A DNA stretch of 64,000 bases from Ectobius pallidus (lineage: Eukaryota; Arthropoda; Insecta; Blattodea; Ectobiidae). Below are positions 20,832 to 31,949 of this stretch, piece by piece (positions within the stretch are counted from its first letter, which is position 1; each line of letters starts with the position of its first letter). The DNA lies in NCBI GenBank assembly GCA_964059195.1, contig CAXKWD010000007.1, forward strand, positions 57,909,163 to 57,973,162, written 5' to 3'. The notes beneath the pieces were generated by a model. It was given only the letters and a program-made list of their open reading frames with translations, did not search any database and was not told the origin of the DNA. The position numbers and the translations under genes were made by a program.

Positions 20832-21305
20832 TGAGGTAATTAATACAATAAAAATACTTCTAAAGTTCTATAATTACATTTATTTGTGTTCTTTTGCTAT
20901 ACACAAACTACCGCGATTATTTCCGCCGTATCTTTATTTGCAACAATCTCAAGAGAGAAAAAAACAAAAGAAGGAAAACAGAACACAGAGGGGTGAGTTC
21001 TATTATGTTGTTGTTGTTGTTGGCTAATGCTGAATTTCTGACAATGAAATCATTAATTCTCTAGCTCTCCAGTATTTTTCACTTAAAGATGTCGAGTTGG
21101 TAAGGGCTGGGCATTGTGGAAGGTGATCTTGGTCCATTTCATCTTGGAGGTCGCATAGGGGGCATAGTGGTGAGGGGAGTAACCCAATTTTGTTGAGGTG
21201 TTTAGCAAGGCAGTCGTAACCTGACCAGTTAATGAGTTCTATTATACATGTCTGTTTCCTTTGGGAGTAACCTGAATGTTATGTTTCACTACACCATACA
21301 CTACA
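20832..21305 (-). repeat. 5' LTR (minus orientation) of the CsRn1-like element, with insert
   Basis: Matches the left LTR except for a 226-bp insertion with its 13-bp target duplication. The adjoining bases 20817-20831 give the tRNA-Trp-complementary primer site on the minus strand. Confidence 0.85.
21007..21232 (-). mobile_element. 5'-truncated LINE 3' end in an LTR
   Basis: The insert is flanked by TGAGTTCTATTAT on both sides (20994-21006 and 21233-21245). Read minus, it encodes the end of a LINE ORF2 (YDCLAKHLNKIGLLPSP ... CPLCDLQDEMDQDHLPQCPA, a C-terminal CCHC) and ends in a (CAA)n tail. This is a jockey/LOA-like dead-on-arrival copy. Confidence 0.75.
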
Positions 21306-21683
21306 TTATCTTCATTAGCAGCAGCTAAATCCAGAGTCATCAATTTATACCACAGTAATACTGTATTTCTCTAAAGAAAGAGTGTATTAAGCAATGTGTT
21401 TTCTGTAAGTTCTGCCAAGTTTAATGCATGAAAAAATTCTGCACTATTACACTATTCAGTAAATTCTGCTACTGGTAGTGTAATAATTTCTACACTGATA
21501 AAAGATCCGCCTCTACTGGGCTGCTTGCATACTTCCCACGTACAGAACACCATCATGCACACAAACGAGGAACACTTCCATGAGCAGGCAGGCCTCCATC
21601 CACTGGTAATGTATATTAATCATAATTAGGTTTAAGTGATTTGCATTAACTATAACTTAATGTGTAATAACTTAATTGCTCAC

Positions 21684-21846
21684 CTCAATTGCATGTGACA
21701 TTGAGCTCGCCATTTCATACTCTACATTAAACGACAATGTTACTTGTACACCATTATCTATATCTTCCTGAGTAATTTCTCCATACTTCAGTACAAGAAG
21801 TGGAGGATAAATAAGACCTTCATCACTCTCATCTTGCACTCTCACC
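21684..21846 (-). CDS. Internal exon of a probable host gene, meckelin/TMEM67-like
   Basis: Minus strand. An acceptor (CTGTGTTTGTGCTTACAG, ending at 21847) and a donor (GAG|GTGAGC at 21683) bound a 163-base exon whose open frame includes LIYPPLLVLKYGEI and VQVTLSFNVEYEM. The pattern YPPL...YG.I...V.VSF.V.YEM resembles the segment of meckelin (TMEM67/MKS3, a ciliary transition-zone membrane protein) just before its transmembrane part. That match is from memory and not tested. The length (163, not a multiple of three) and flanking introns suit an internal exon. No other exon of this gene was found in the window, so its introns would be longer than 20 kb on the downstream side, where the transposon nest sits. 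Confidence 0.5.
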
Positions 21847-22042
21847 CTGTAAGCACAAACACAGAAAAGGATAAGCAATATAAGTTATGTCAGTATTTAT
21901 CAAGCATTTTTAAGTGAGGATCACTTTTTATTAGCTCTGCAGGTCACCTTACTCTAACTCTCTTCAAAATAATTTGTGTGTGTATTGAGTTACATACCTC
22001 AATTTAATGCAACCTCAAATTACCAGTTATACCTTTTATGTA

Positions 22043-22084
<42 letters not shown>

Positions 22085-22559
22085 ATAATAAATAAAAAAT
22101 AATAATAATAATAATAAAAACTCAAGTAAGTTATTACAGTAAAGAAAATTAAGCATTTTCTAAGTCTGACTTCACACCAAGAATTTAAAATTCAGCTTTT
22201 TGAAGAGTTTTATTTTTGTGAGCTGTTGTTTATGCTAAACTAAAAACATTGACTATTCTATTGGTATTGGCATAAAATAGAATAAAGTATTTCTACTGTA
22301 CTTTCCAATTCCGTTTTATATGAGATATTCAATTCCAAATAGCTGACCATCAGATACATCTCCTTCAGAATGAGAAGAATCTGAAGAATCTCAGGCAATA
22401 TCTCTCAGAGTTATAATTAATCTGTCCACTTCTCACGCCCTATATTTCTTATCCAGTAACTTTTTTTAGTAACAGGTCACACAGTCACACTCAAGGCCCT
22501 AAACTTACTTACTCTCTTTCCCCCAAAACACTATATTTTTGTTCACACAATGATTTTAC
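21847..22559. other. Probable intron; poly(A) and AAT microsatellite
   Basis: Contains a 35-base A run (22048-22082) followed by an AAT repeat (about 22101-22117). No coding sequence was recognised on either strand. Confidence 0.5.
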
Positions 22560-22912
22560 ATCCTCAATTTTCAAGGTGACATTCTTTGTGGTAAGCCATT
22601 GTTTTTACTTGTGCCCAAATCATTTCAATTGGGTTCAAATCAGGGAGGAAGGTGAAGAGCAGTAAGTTCGTATGATGAAAGAATGTGGTCATTAATGCAC
22701 TTTTGTGAACAAAGATTGTAAATTTGAATTAAGTTCTATACCTGTAGTTTATACATACCTTCAGTAAACCAGTTTATCATTTCTACCTTTTGGCAGTTGG
22801 AATTGGATGTTCGCTCCAAGAGAATGTTATGGTATAGCATGTTGTCAATGATGATGACAGAGGTGGGTTGTAAATTATAAATGATTCTTTCTGGTAATGA
22901 AAAGGTTGTCAC
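22560..22912 (-). pseudogene. C-terminal DDE transposase remnant (IS630/Tc1-mariner superfamily)
   Basis: Minus strand, frames broken. SVIIIDNMLYHNI (near 22850) is the second catalytic Asp motif, and LPDLNPIEMIWAQVKT (near 22625-22670) is the conserved motif around the third acidic residue. This is the same broad transposase type as the N-terminal scrap at 1408. A solo LTR inserted at its upstream side at 22919. Confidence 0.6.
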
Positions 22913-22918
22913 AGTGAG

Positions 22919-24133
22919 TGTTACGTCTTATGATACCTACTTGCTAATGCTATGTTATAAATTTAACTTATAGATGGCTTTGATTTAATTTCATTTGTTC
23001 TCTTAAAAACCTCATAGTTTTACTTATTTACTGTATGTCTTGACAATTATTGTCATTAATCTCAAACTCAAAATGCCTTCATTTATTTCTAAATACCTTC
23101 CTATTTAAACATTTCTTTGTTTATTTTTATTTTATCTTGAGATATATACTTTAGTATAGTGTTTTATCATGAATTGATCATAATTAATTCAATATTTTGA
23201 TCGAGCTATTTTGGGTTGGCGGATATCTGATTATTTTAACCTTCTATTGCTTTAATTATACACTTTTTCAAAATGGATAACTTCATCATCACGTTCCATG
23301 CACTTTTTCCAAGAGCCAGGAGCTCTTTTTCAACTCATTAAGAATTTCCAGCAATTCAGAATATTGCTATTTTCGGGCGAAAGGCTTTTTCTTCATTTTC
23401 ATCACATATTCAGTGATTCAATGACCATGAAGACTGCATGTAACTTATATTAAGGACCACAAGGAGTTCTTTTCCGAAGATAATAAATCTTCATCAGTCT
23501 TTAAGACATTCATACTAGTCAAGGTGAAGATCCTTCATTTTGTGAGTAATTATTCGTGAATTACATATCAAAGGTACATTCACAGCATATTTGGACCAAG
23601 GATTAGTTGGTTTAGTGAGATTTTCGCAGTCTCAAAGAGGATTTAATGTAATTGTGATTGATAATAAATTAGACATTAATCAATCAGCAAGTAAAGTGTG
23701 TAAATCACTTAACTCATTGTAAATGCTCGTTTCTGAGCTTCATATAAACATTCGAATTTCATCATTGGCACGAATAATTAATGTGCAATAATCTAGCTAG
23801 TGAGAAGTAACTAACCCGCATCTGTTTGCTATAATTAATATAGCTTGTCCTCCGATTATGCACTGTTCCAATACATTTACATGTGTATTTAATTAGATTC
23901 AAGTACATCAAGATTTACGACGAACATTTCTTCAAGCACATATTATGTTATTCAAGTAACATCACTCCGACTGTAATTTCTGTGTATTTATAAGGTATTT
24001 ATTCTTTTTCTTGTTGAAAATGCAATAAAGTTGTGTTTGCAAACCATCCAATCATTTCTCGAAACTGTTATCGCCGGGACGATACTTTGAATTCTACGGT
24101 CCGCTCCAGAGGCCGGGTGCCCTGGCAATTACA
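22919..24133. repeat. Solo LTR, 1215 bp, with 5-bp target duplication
   Basis: The segment starts TGTTACGTCTTATG and ends GGCAATTACA, with GTGAG directly before (22914-22918) and after (24134-24138). Near the right end there is ATTTATAAGG and, about 30 bases on, an AATAAA (near 24024), consistent with LTR promoter and poly(A) signals. No internal retroelement genes are present, as expected after LTR-LTR recombination. Family unknown. Confidence 0.65.
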
Positions 24134-24138
24134 GTGAG

Positions 24139-25388
24139 GAAGTACAAACCACAAAGTATATAAAAGTGTATTCAACACAGTCACAAGAAGGAAACAACAA
24201 AACACTACAGAGGTTTGCCAAACTTATTTCAGTAGTAGGAGGGGATGATGCCACACAGACAACAGGATGGAAGTGAGTCTCTGTGTTGGGAGGGGGATAG
24301 AGGTGTTTGTTTTCTGCACTGATTTACCAACCAGAGGTTTGCTGGAATTAAGGAGGAGGAGTCATTTTTAATGGTTGCTACAGGAAATGCTACATTTTCT
24401 GAGCTGTAGTATATTATGCAATGAGCTTATAATGGCATTTATAAACATCCTCAGTTTCAAATTTTTTTTTTGTACATCCTTCTTAAAAGTAAAGCATTAG
24501 GCTTATGGAATTTATTCCACCTTAAAAATACAGCACTCCTGGTGGTGAATTTATGAAACTTTGATGAAGTATAGCCTATTAAGAATTTGGTAAACACTAA
24601 AAATCTGAAATATATGGTATGTTTTTGTTTGGCACTGCAAAGATCTTGTAACATTGCAAAAATGGAGTCCACAGAACTATATAAGTTTTCAGTGGTGATA
24701 CAAAACACTTAGTGAAGTCGCCCTGTGCCCGTGATTCAACTGCTACAGAAAGAAGATGCATCTGTGCATGTGCATGATGGTTTTGAATTTTTTGTCTGTT
24801 AAGCCAGATAAAAGAGAAGAAGGGTAGTGAGGCAAGAAAGTCAATAAGTGGTCGCCGAGTGGAGCAGTAGGCTCCCCCGCAAGGGGATGCCCTTGCATAA
24901 AAAGAGAAGAGGTAGGAGTAGTGAGGAGAGAAAGTTGATAAGTGGTCGTCGAGTGGAGTGGCAGGCTCTGCCGCAAGGGGTTGTCCTTGCATAAAAAGCG
25001 GTCTAGAAGAGGTCATCATGAAGAGCAGGTGTACTCTGCAAGGGGATGCCCAAGGCACCAGAAGAGTCTATAATGGAAGTAAAAGTCTTAGAAGAAGTCG
25101 TCATCGCATATGGGCGAGAGTTGGTAGCCATATGGTATAGCAGTTCGGAGACAGTTTAGTTGCTATGAATCTTGGTTGGAGCTAAAATTTACATCATCCT
25201 GGACAATAGACACAAAGAAGACTATTAATATGGAGGTAGAACACCAGCCGGATCATCTATATTGGTACTAATACATCGTAAAGCATTTATGGACACCCAT
25301 GGTACTCAGTAAGCGCAACAGAACAGCATTTGGCGAGGAAGAGGAGGTAGTATAGAGTAAGAGTGGGAAGTCACTATCCTGCAAGGAA
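24139..25388. repeat. Unclassified sequence with a diverged ~92-bp tandem duplication
   Basis: No gene recognised. Units at about 24809-24898 and 24899-24990 share AAGTGGTCGCCGAGTGGAG and GCAAGGGG..GCCCTTGCAT. A partial third copy (TGCAAGGGGATGCCC) lies near 25038. The long minus-strand frames here come from the repeats and do not resemble proteins. Confidence 0.5.
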
Positions 25389-25390
25389 TA

Positions 25391-26382
25391 AAGGGTGCGG
25401 CAAAACATCCTCCCTATTTTAAATTTCAAATAAAAAACACATGGATCGAAATAAAGAATCTGTTTTAATATTAATGGTATCTACACAGTGGGAGTTTAGG
25501 GTTTTCAGTATAATACATTAGTATTAGTGTCAATAGACCTTAATCCTGTCTCCGTGCTCTTATAGCCAGATTCACCATATCAGTTGTGTCAACGTGATTA
25601 TGAAAATCGTGTGAGGTCATGTGCAAACATCCTTGAAGCTGTACCAGAAGATGCTGTGGTCCTTTTTAGCAATGATCACATTTTCACTTATCTGGATGTG
25701 TTAATAAACAAAATTTCCGTTATTGGAGTGGACAGAACCCTCGTGAACTTCATGAAAAACCTCTGCATAGCGACCGTGTTACTGTATGGTGCGCAGTTGG
25801 ATGAGTCGGGATAATTGGTCTTTACTTTTTTGAAGAGGATGGTGCTACTGTGACAGTAATCTCTGAAAGATACACTCACATGATCAACACTTTTAAAACC
25901 AAGACTCAATGCACTGCTGACTGAACAGGTATGGTTTCAGAAGGATGGAGCCATCGCTCACACAGCTCGGATTTCTCTCCAAGTGCTGAGACAGATGTTT
26001 CCCGGGCGCTTAATTTCTTTACATGGCGACATATCCTGGCAAGCCCGATCACCAGACCTTACACCCTGCGATTATTTTCTGTGAGGATATCTTAAGGGTG
26101 AGGTGTTTAAACATCGGCCGAGGACTTTGCCAGCTCTAAGAAATGCAATATTGGAAGAGATTGGTCTTATGCCTCAAGAAATGTTGGTTAGAACGATGGA
26201 GAATTTCCGAAGTCGCATTCAACAATGCATTGATAGTGAAGGACCCCACTTGAGTGACTCATTGTTCAAAACATGAAACTTCCCACTGTGTAGAATCATT
26301 CATGTTAATACAGCTTCTTTATTTTGATCCATGTGTTTTTTATTTGAACTTTAAAATAGGGAGGATGTTTTGCCGCACCCTG
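25391..26382 (+). mobile_element. Tc1/mariner-type transposon with decayed transposase
   Basis: Inverted repeats of about 33 bp (AGGGTGCGGCAAAACATCCT...) at both ends, flanked by TA (25389-25390, 26383-26384). The plus strand between about 25584 and 26275 encodes pieces of a DDE transposase: RVRSCANILEAVPEDAVVLF, then QDGAIAHTARISL, ARSPDLTPCDYF and a C-terminal R..CI motif. Frameshifts and stops separate them. Length 992 bp. Confidence 0.85.
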
Positions 26383-26384
26383 TA

Positions 26385-27110
26385 CAATGGACAGTTCACC
26401 ACGATAAGTACAAAATAACGAGCATGTAACACCACAAGTATAAGAAATTATTGTTTGTGATAGAGATGTACAATCACTCAGATTTTGGGTCCAAATTAAT
26501 AAGAATATCTTGAAAAAGTAATGATTACCAGTATTAAGTACTTGTTTAAAGTCTTTTAAAGTAAAAGTATTAAGGATATTTTGAAATAAGAAGGTGGCTA
26601 GGTTAGAGGATGAGAAGCTAGAATAAGATAAGAGAGTAGGCCTATCAATCAGTATAGAGAAAGTTCAGAAAGTTCAGATTTGATAAGTGTAAAATGAAAC
26701 CATGGTTGGTTTAAAAAGGAATTTGGAATTTAACCTAAAGTATAAATAGCAGAAAGATTAGATGAAAAGATAAAGTTGGTTGAGAGTAACATAGAAGTTG
26801 AGAATTGGAATGTTAACCATTATAGCCAGGTTATGAAGGAAATTTTAAGAATAAATGTTGGAATTTATAAAATTAAAGTAGTTAAATAGAAAGAAAGCTT
26901 GGTGAAAGAAATAGTTAACTTGAGCAGGTTAAAAGTTGTAAGAATTGAAGAAATCAGAATCTAAGTATTGAAGCAAGGAAGTTATAAAGGCAAAATTATA
27001 AATATTATAAATGGTTTGGAACTTAACTCAGTGAAGTGAATCAATGAGTTGATTAACACACTTGGACTTCACTTACCAATCATTTGGTAGGATGCGTTTC
27101 ACAGGCCATT
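26385..27110. other. AT-rich DNA, nothing recognised
   Basis: Purine-rich on the plus strand (GAAAG, AAGTTA, GGAAAT words), without ORFs or terminal repeats. Confidence 0.5.
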
Positions 27111-27114
27111 CGCC

Positions 27115-27500
27115 TGTATCATCAACTACATGTCAACTGGGGGATCTTCGATGCTCGGAGGTTCTCCCTGTTTCCCTGGTGTCAGTTTAATGTACTTAGC
27201 TATTAGGTAGTCTTCTTTCGGAATATCAAAATTCATGAGTCTGTTTTCGAATTTTTTCATATAAATCCTTTCCCAGATCCAGAGTTCTTTAGGTGTTCTT
27301 ACAGACTTTAATAATAAAATTGTGCATCCCTATTAATTTCATGCTTCTCCTCCCAGTGATGTGCAGCTACCACCGATTTTTCTATTTGTTGTAGTCTAAT
27401 GTTCCTAAAATGTTCATTCAGCTTGATATCTATATTCCATCTGGTCTACCCTTGTTGAACTCCATACAGCCTATTTTGTATATTCCAGGTTTCACTTTCT
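27115..27500 (-). pseudogene. GIY-YIG endonuclease fragment of a Penelope-like element
   Basis: Minus strand. KPGIYKIGC near 27480 is the GIY half of the nuclease. It is followed by LNEHFRNIRLQQIEKSVVA, resembling the H..dIr....S..a.H segment after YIG in Penelope-like elements. Frameshifts are present. The N-terminal boundary at about 27500 is abrupt. Confidence 0.5.
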
Positions 27501-28200
27501 CGCATATACGTAGTATAGAGAAAGTATTGTGATCGTGACAAAAAATCGAAGTCGAGATAACACCGAGAAAGCATGTTTTACGATGCCAAGAAACTGAAAA
27601 AAGTATTTTTGGAATGACGTTTGTCCGTCTGTCTGTCCGTCTGTCCGGTTGTCTGTGGACAAGCATAGCGAATAAACGGTCCAATGTATTTAGTTCATTT
27701 TTTGAATAAAGGACTTTTTCGAAATTTTATCGAACCGCCCAGAATTTGGGTTTTATAACTGAAATATTAAGAGGACCTTTCATGAAAACTTTTTAAAAAG
27801 TTTGATTTTTTAAAAATTGGCTCTAACGATTTTAATAAAAATTTAAAATGGGAAACTCTTATATATGACTAATGAAATGGCTATATCCGTTTCTCTGCAA
27901 AAATGACTTAGGGAGTGCTTTAGTCGTATTCATTTTCAATTTTTCTAGATTATCTCCATTACAGTAGGCGATACATGAAAACCTACCACAGTAAAGTTGT
28001 AGAGAAAATTAAAGAGAACATTTTTTGTTAAATATACTTCTTTATAAAATTAATAGGTACCAAGATAAAAACGAAATAACATGACTCAAATGCGAATTTC
28101 AGAAAACACACTTTAATTAAAATATTAATATTCTTTTGTTGCCCATAGTAACAAGAATACTATAATCTAGATATTGTTGTGACATATAGTCAGTTCACCA
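27501..28200. repeat. Unclassified repeat with TCTG/TCCG microsatellite
   Basis: GTCCGTCTGTCTGTCCGTCTG-type repeats at about 27620-27656, next to a segment reading TATAGAGAAAGTATTGTGATCGTGA, which looks like a dispersed insect repeat. No genes. Confidence 0.4.
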
Positions 28201-28214
28201 CAGTCGTAAGAACA

Positions 28215-28310
28215 CACCAAAATCAGTTAGAACGAGGTGGTGTAGGGTAATACAGAAAAGGTCCTGGGTTCAAATCAAACCTCGTGGCCATCCAAATTTA
28301 CCAGTAGGCT
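28215..28310 (+). repeat. tRNA-derived SINE remnant
   Basis: A B-box-like GGTTCAAATC at about 28268 lies about 45 bases after an A-box-like GGTGGTGTAGG. The body is short and degenerate. Confidence 0.35.
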
Positions 28311-28369
28311 TTTTGTAATAACTCATTAGTGCAACATTTGCTTCTATTGTTCAGCTATATCTCAATGTA

Positions 28370-29125
28370 CGAGGGTTGGTCAATAAGTAAGGTCTCCGAC
28401 ACTCTAGCCCAAGCTGGCAACGTCGGACGAGAGAATTAGCGCCACTGCCGTGTCCCGTTATCTCCCCTCTTTCAAATGAGCCATTGCTGCAGCCTCTGAA
28501 CCTTTTAGTATCCTAACTACAGCTGTTTGAAATGGATCTCCCGATTTCCGTTCCCGCCAAGTGGAGCCTCCGCGAAGTCATACGGTTTCTTACTGCAAAA
28601 AAAGTTTTGCCGATTGAAATTCACAGAACATCCTGTATGGAACGTTTAGAAATGTCAAGAAGCAATAAACAAAGTTTACGAGTAGTGACGCGTCGATCTT
28701 GTCACACCAATGCATCAACTTTTGCCAGCATCTCATCTGTGACGGCTGTTGTTGGTCTCCACTTCGCTCTTCATCTTGAATATTTGTCCGGCCCTGTTTA
28801 AACTCACGAACCCATTTACGCACATTGTTCTGTCTATACATCCCTCTCCATAAACTTTGCAAAGCGTTCTGTGAATTTCAATCGGCGGAACTATTTTTGT
28901 AGTAAGAAACCGTATGACTTCGCGGAGGCCGCACTTGGTGGGAACGCAAATCGGGAGATCCATTTCAAACAGCTGTAGTTAGGATACTAAAAGGTTCAGA
29001 GGCTGCAGCAATGGCTCGTTTGAAAGAGGGGAGATAACGGGACACGGCAGTGGTGCCAATTCTCTCGTCCGACGTTGCCAGCTTGGGCTAGAGTGTTGGA
29101 GACCTTACTTATTGACCAACCCTCG
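28370..29125 (-). mobile_element. Fold-back mariner-like element with ~270-bp inverted repeats
   Basis: Starts CGAGGGTTGGTCAATAAG after TA (28368-28369) and ends with its inverse before TA (29126-29127). The arms match for roughly 270 bases each (28370-28640 and 28855-29125). Between and within them, minus-strand coding for a mariner transposase N-terminus is visible (NNVRKWVREFKQGRTNIQDEERSG). The catalytic domain is missing, so it is non-autonomous. Confidence 0.85.
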
Positions 29126-29174
29126 TATTTTGCATTTTTGCCTTTGAGATTGAGGAAACCATGCAAACCCCAAG

Positions 29175-29246
29175 TTATTATTGTTCTTATTGTTATTGTT
29201 GTTATTGTTATTATTATTATTATTATTATTATCATTATTATTATTT
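29175..29246 (+). repeat. ATT/GTT microsatellite
   Basis: An uninterrupted-looking TTATTATTG...TTATTATTATT run. Nothing else was recognised between 29130 and 29560. Confidence 0.8.
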
Positions 29247-29739
29247 CATGGTAAAAGCATTGAATATAAAGACTGACCCAGATGCTTTCCGTTCTAGATA
29301 CTTATTAATTTTCTGAAAACGTAATAAATAAAATTTAATTGTCCCTATAATTTACTTTTTTCTATGCTAGCCTTTAACACATATATTCGAGAAAGTTTAT
29401 GCAACATATTTTTGCACCATTTATTTTTTCTGAGATATGTGATTTTTATGCTTATTAATTATAATGTTCTTTATGCTGTATTTGTTGTGATTGGCCAAAA
29501 TCCCATATTCATTGAAAATCTTCTGGAACTTGTGGTTTAATCCTGGGCGGTAATTAAATTTCCTGTATTTTTATTTATACAAAGAAAAGTATATCGCCTC
29601 CCCGTGGTGCACCCTGGATAATGCTAAATGATCTACAAACTAGCCCTTGATTTTGCCTCTCAATGGAATTCAATCTGGAGGTAAAAATGTCCCCCAATCG
29701 GATCTCCAGGTGGGGTCAACTATGAGAAGCATCAACACT

Positions 29740-31605
29740 ATCATTAATAATACCAATACTGACGAACTCAAAATACTCCAATTGAACTCAGAAGGACTAT
29801 AGAGGGGAAAAAAAAAAAAGAAAAAAAACAGAACTAGCCACCATTCTTGATGAAAAGACCATTGATATCTTGACATCTTCAGCAAATATTATTGCCGAAA
29901 ATATAAAAAATATTACTCCTTTAAAAATTATCAAATGCAATATCTACCAAAATCTAGACAAATAGCTAGTGGTATACTCATAGGACTAAAAAATGACCTA
30001 ATCAATAAGTTCACTGTGATAAGAACCATGGATGAGAACAATATAAATGGAAGTAGTAAAAATAGAAGTCTGGAAAGCAAACAATCATATCAAAGTGTAT
30101 GGAATATACAATCCACTGCTGAATGTACCAGACATGTATGTGCTAGAAATCTCAAATAAGACAGTAATAAAGGATATAATATTGAGTTGGGTCTAGCACG
30201 TATACTTCACTTTTTGTAGCTTCACTGTGTAAACTTCCAATATATATATATACAGGGTGTCCGGGAAAGACCTGACAAAAAAGAAATAATTATATATCTG
30301 AAACCATTGCATTTATTGACGTGATGTTTTCATGGTTACAAAGAGAAACACGATGAGTTTTAATAAGCCTCTATGTGAGCACCATTTGTGGCCCGATACT
30401 CAATTTCGTGCCACACACGCGAAAGCATCTCCGGTGTGACTAGTGCTATTGCATCGTAGATTCGGCCATGCAAATCTGCATTATCGGCCACAGGTGTGCG
30501 ATACACTTTGTCTTTCACAAAACCCCAGAGAAAGAAATCCAGTTGGGTCATGTCAGGTGACCTTGGTGGCCATGGTGTAGGTCCTTTTCTCCCATGGACT
30601 GTGGATTTTGGAATTTTCAGTTGTCTTGCCGCCTCACGGATGGATTTCCTCGGGCTTCTTACAAAAGCAGCCCTTTTCCCTTTCAATGCCATTGTTGTTT
30701 ATGCGCGATTTCTTTGCTTTTCCCTGCTGTGACTCAACATTACCTATCTCCAGAAATTGCTTGTGCCAATGAAGGATGCTGTTTCGGGCGGGAGGATTTC
30801 GGCCTTTGTCTGTTTGGAAACGACGTTGTAGCCTACGCACAATTTGCATTCCCTGTTCTCAGAATAAGACTGACTACATACGCTGCACAGAACAAGCTTT
30901 TTCTTGTTTTCCTCATGCAACTACAATGTGCATGCTCATACGCATTACGGGATGCTAAAAAACAAAACTTTTTGAGTTTCTCTTTCTATCTGTGAAAATA
31001 CTGAGGTAGTAACTGTAATAGTTTCTGTCATATATTTATTTATTTTTCGTCAGGTCTTTCCCGGACACGGTGTATATGAATTAAGACAGTAATAGTTGGT
31101 GATTTTAATGCACGTTTCAAAGGAATTGGATATAGTGATCAAAATAAAACTGGGAAGGCAATGGAAGACTACATTGCATCAAACAATATTGTTCTAATCT
31201 ACAACTCTGATGACACACCCACATACTTACACTACAATGGCAGTACCACGAATCCCGACTTAAGCCTTACCTCTCCAGACCTAGCGAAGTCCATTGAAAA
31301 ATGCATCCTTGAGGATCCGAGAAGTGGACACAGAATAATAATAAACACTATAAAACTTCAAACTAAGGCTGAGACAAATACTAATTCAATGGCCAGGTAC
31401 AGTTGGAATTTCAAAAAAGCAAAATGGGATTCGTACAAAGAACAATTAGAAAGAGAATTAAGCTTTTCCAATTTCAAACCTGAATCAAGAATGCCAGATG
31501 AAAACAATAGAAGATTCTGTGGATTATTATTATTAGAAGCAGCGAAGAAACATATACCTAAAGGTGCATGCTTAAGATACAAACCTTTTTGGAAGAAATG
31601 AAGCT
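29740..31605 (+). pseudogene. LINE endonuclease domain (split by mariner)
   Basis: The start motif KILQLNSEGL lies near 29770. The domain continues to about 30190 and resumes after the mariner with VIVGDFNAR (31090) and GSTTNPDLSLTSPDL (31230-31280), ending near SGHR (31325). The 31161-31601 frame covers the C-terminal part. An A-rich run near 29808-29830 shifts the frame. Confidence 0.7.
30253..31072 (-). mobile_element. mariner-type transposon, internally deleted
   Basis: Inverted ends CAGGGTGTCCGGGAAAGACC... / ...GGTCTTTCCCGGACACGGTG, flanked by TA at 30251-30252 and 31073-31074. Minus-strand transposase pieces: helix-turn-helix (KSIREAARQLKIPKSTV) fused after a deletion to PPRSPDMTQLDFFLWGFVKD, and a C-terminal RATNGAHIEAY. 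A TA microsatellite marks the insertion point. Confidence 0.9.
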
Positions 31606-31949
31606 AGAAAGGAAGCAGATAAGTCTAAAGACCCGAAAAATGTAATTGCATGGAGAAAAAAATCTGCACTACTAAAGAAATAAATAAATAAATAATAACA
31701 AATCACAGGCCTTCTCAAAATTTCTACAAAACCTGGACAATCAAAACAGCAGTACAAAAGTACGTAAATTCGTTTCAAATTTAGGAAACAAGAAAGACAC
31801 TAGAAAACGAGAACCTATTCTACAAAATGGTAAACTAATATGTAATGATAAAAGTATAGCTGAATCTTACAATACACATTTAACTAACTTGCAACCAATC
31901 CCCAAGCATTTAAGAAAACAAGAAAGACAAACCGTATTAAAGCAAACAT

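Larger units (their letters stand above)
3401..21305 (-). mobile_element. CsRn1-like Ty3/gypsy LTR retrotransposon, minus strand, triply interrupted
   Basis: Two LTRs (3401-3636 and 20832-21305) flank minus-strand gag, protease, RT, RNase H and integrase remnants. The target site TTAT is present on both sides (3397-3400 and 21306-21309). Reading minus, the right LTR is followed by TGGTGACCCCGATGG, whose first 12 bases complement the 3' end of tRNA-Trp; that primer is known for CsRn1/Kabuki-type gypsy elements. Three later insertions lie inside: pogo at 4307-6596, an errantivirus-like element at 7890-18957 and a LINE fragment at 21007-21232. Frameshifts and stops make it a pseudo-element. Confidence 0.85.

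Noticed and set aside
24597..25058. Minus-strand 153-codon ORF
   Set aside because: Produced by the 92-bp tandem duplication; composition is not protein-like.
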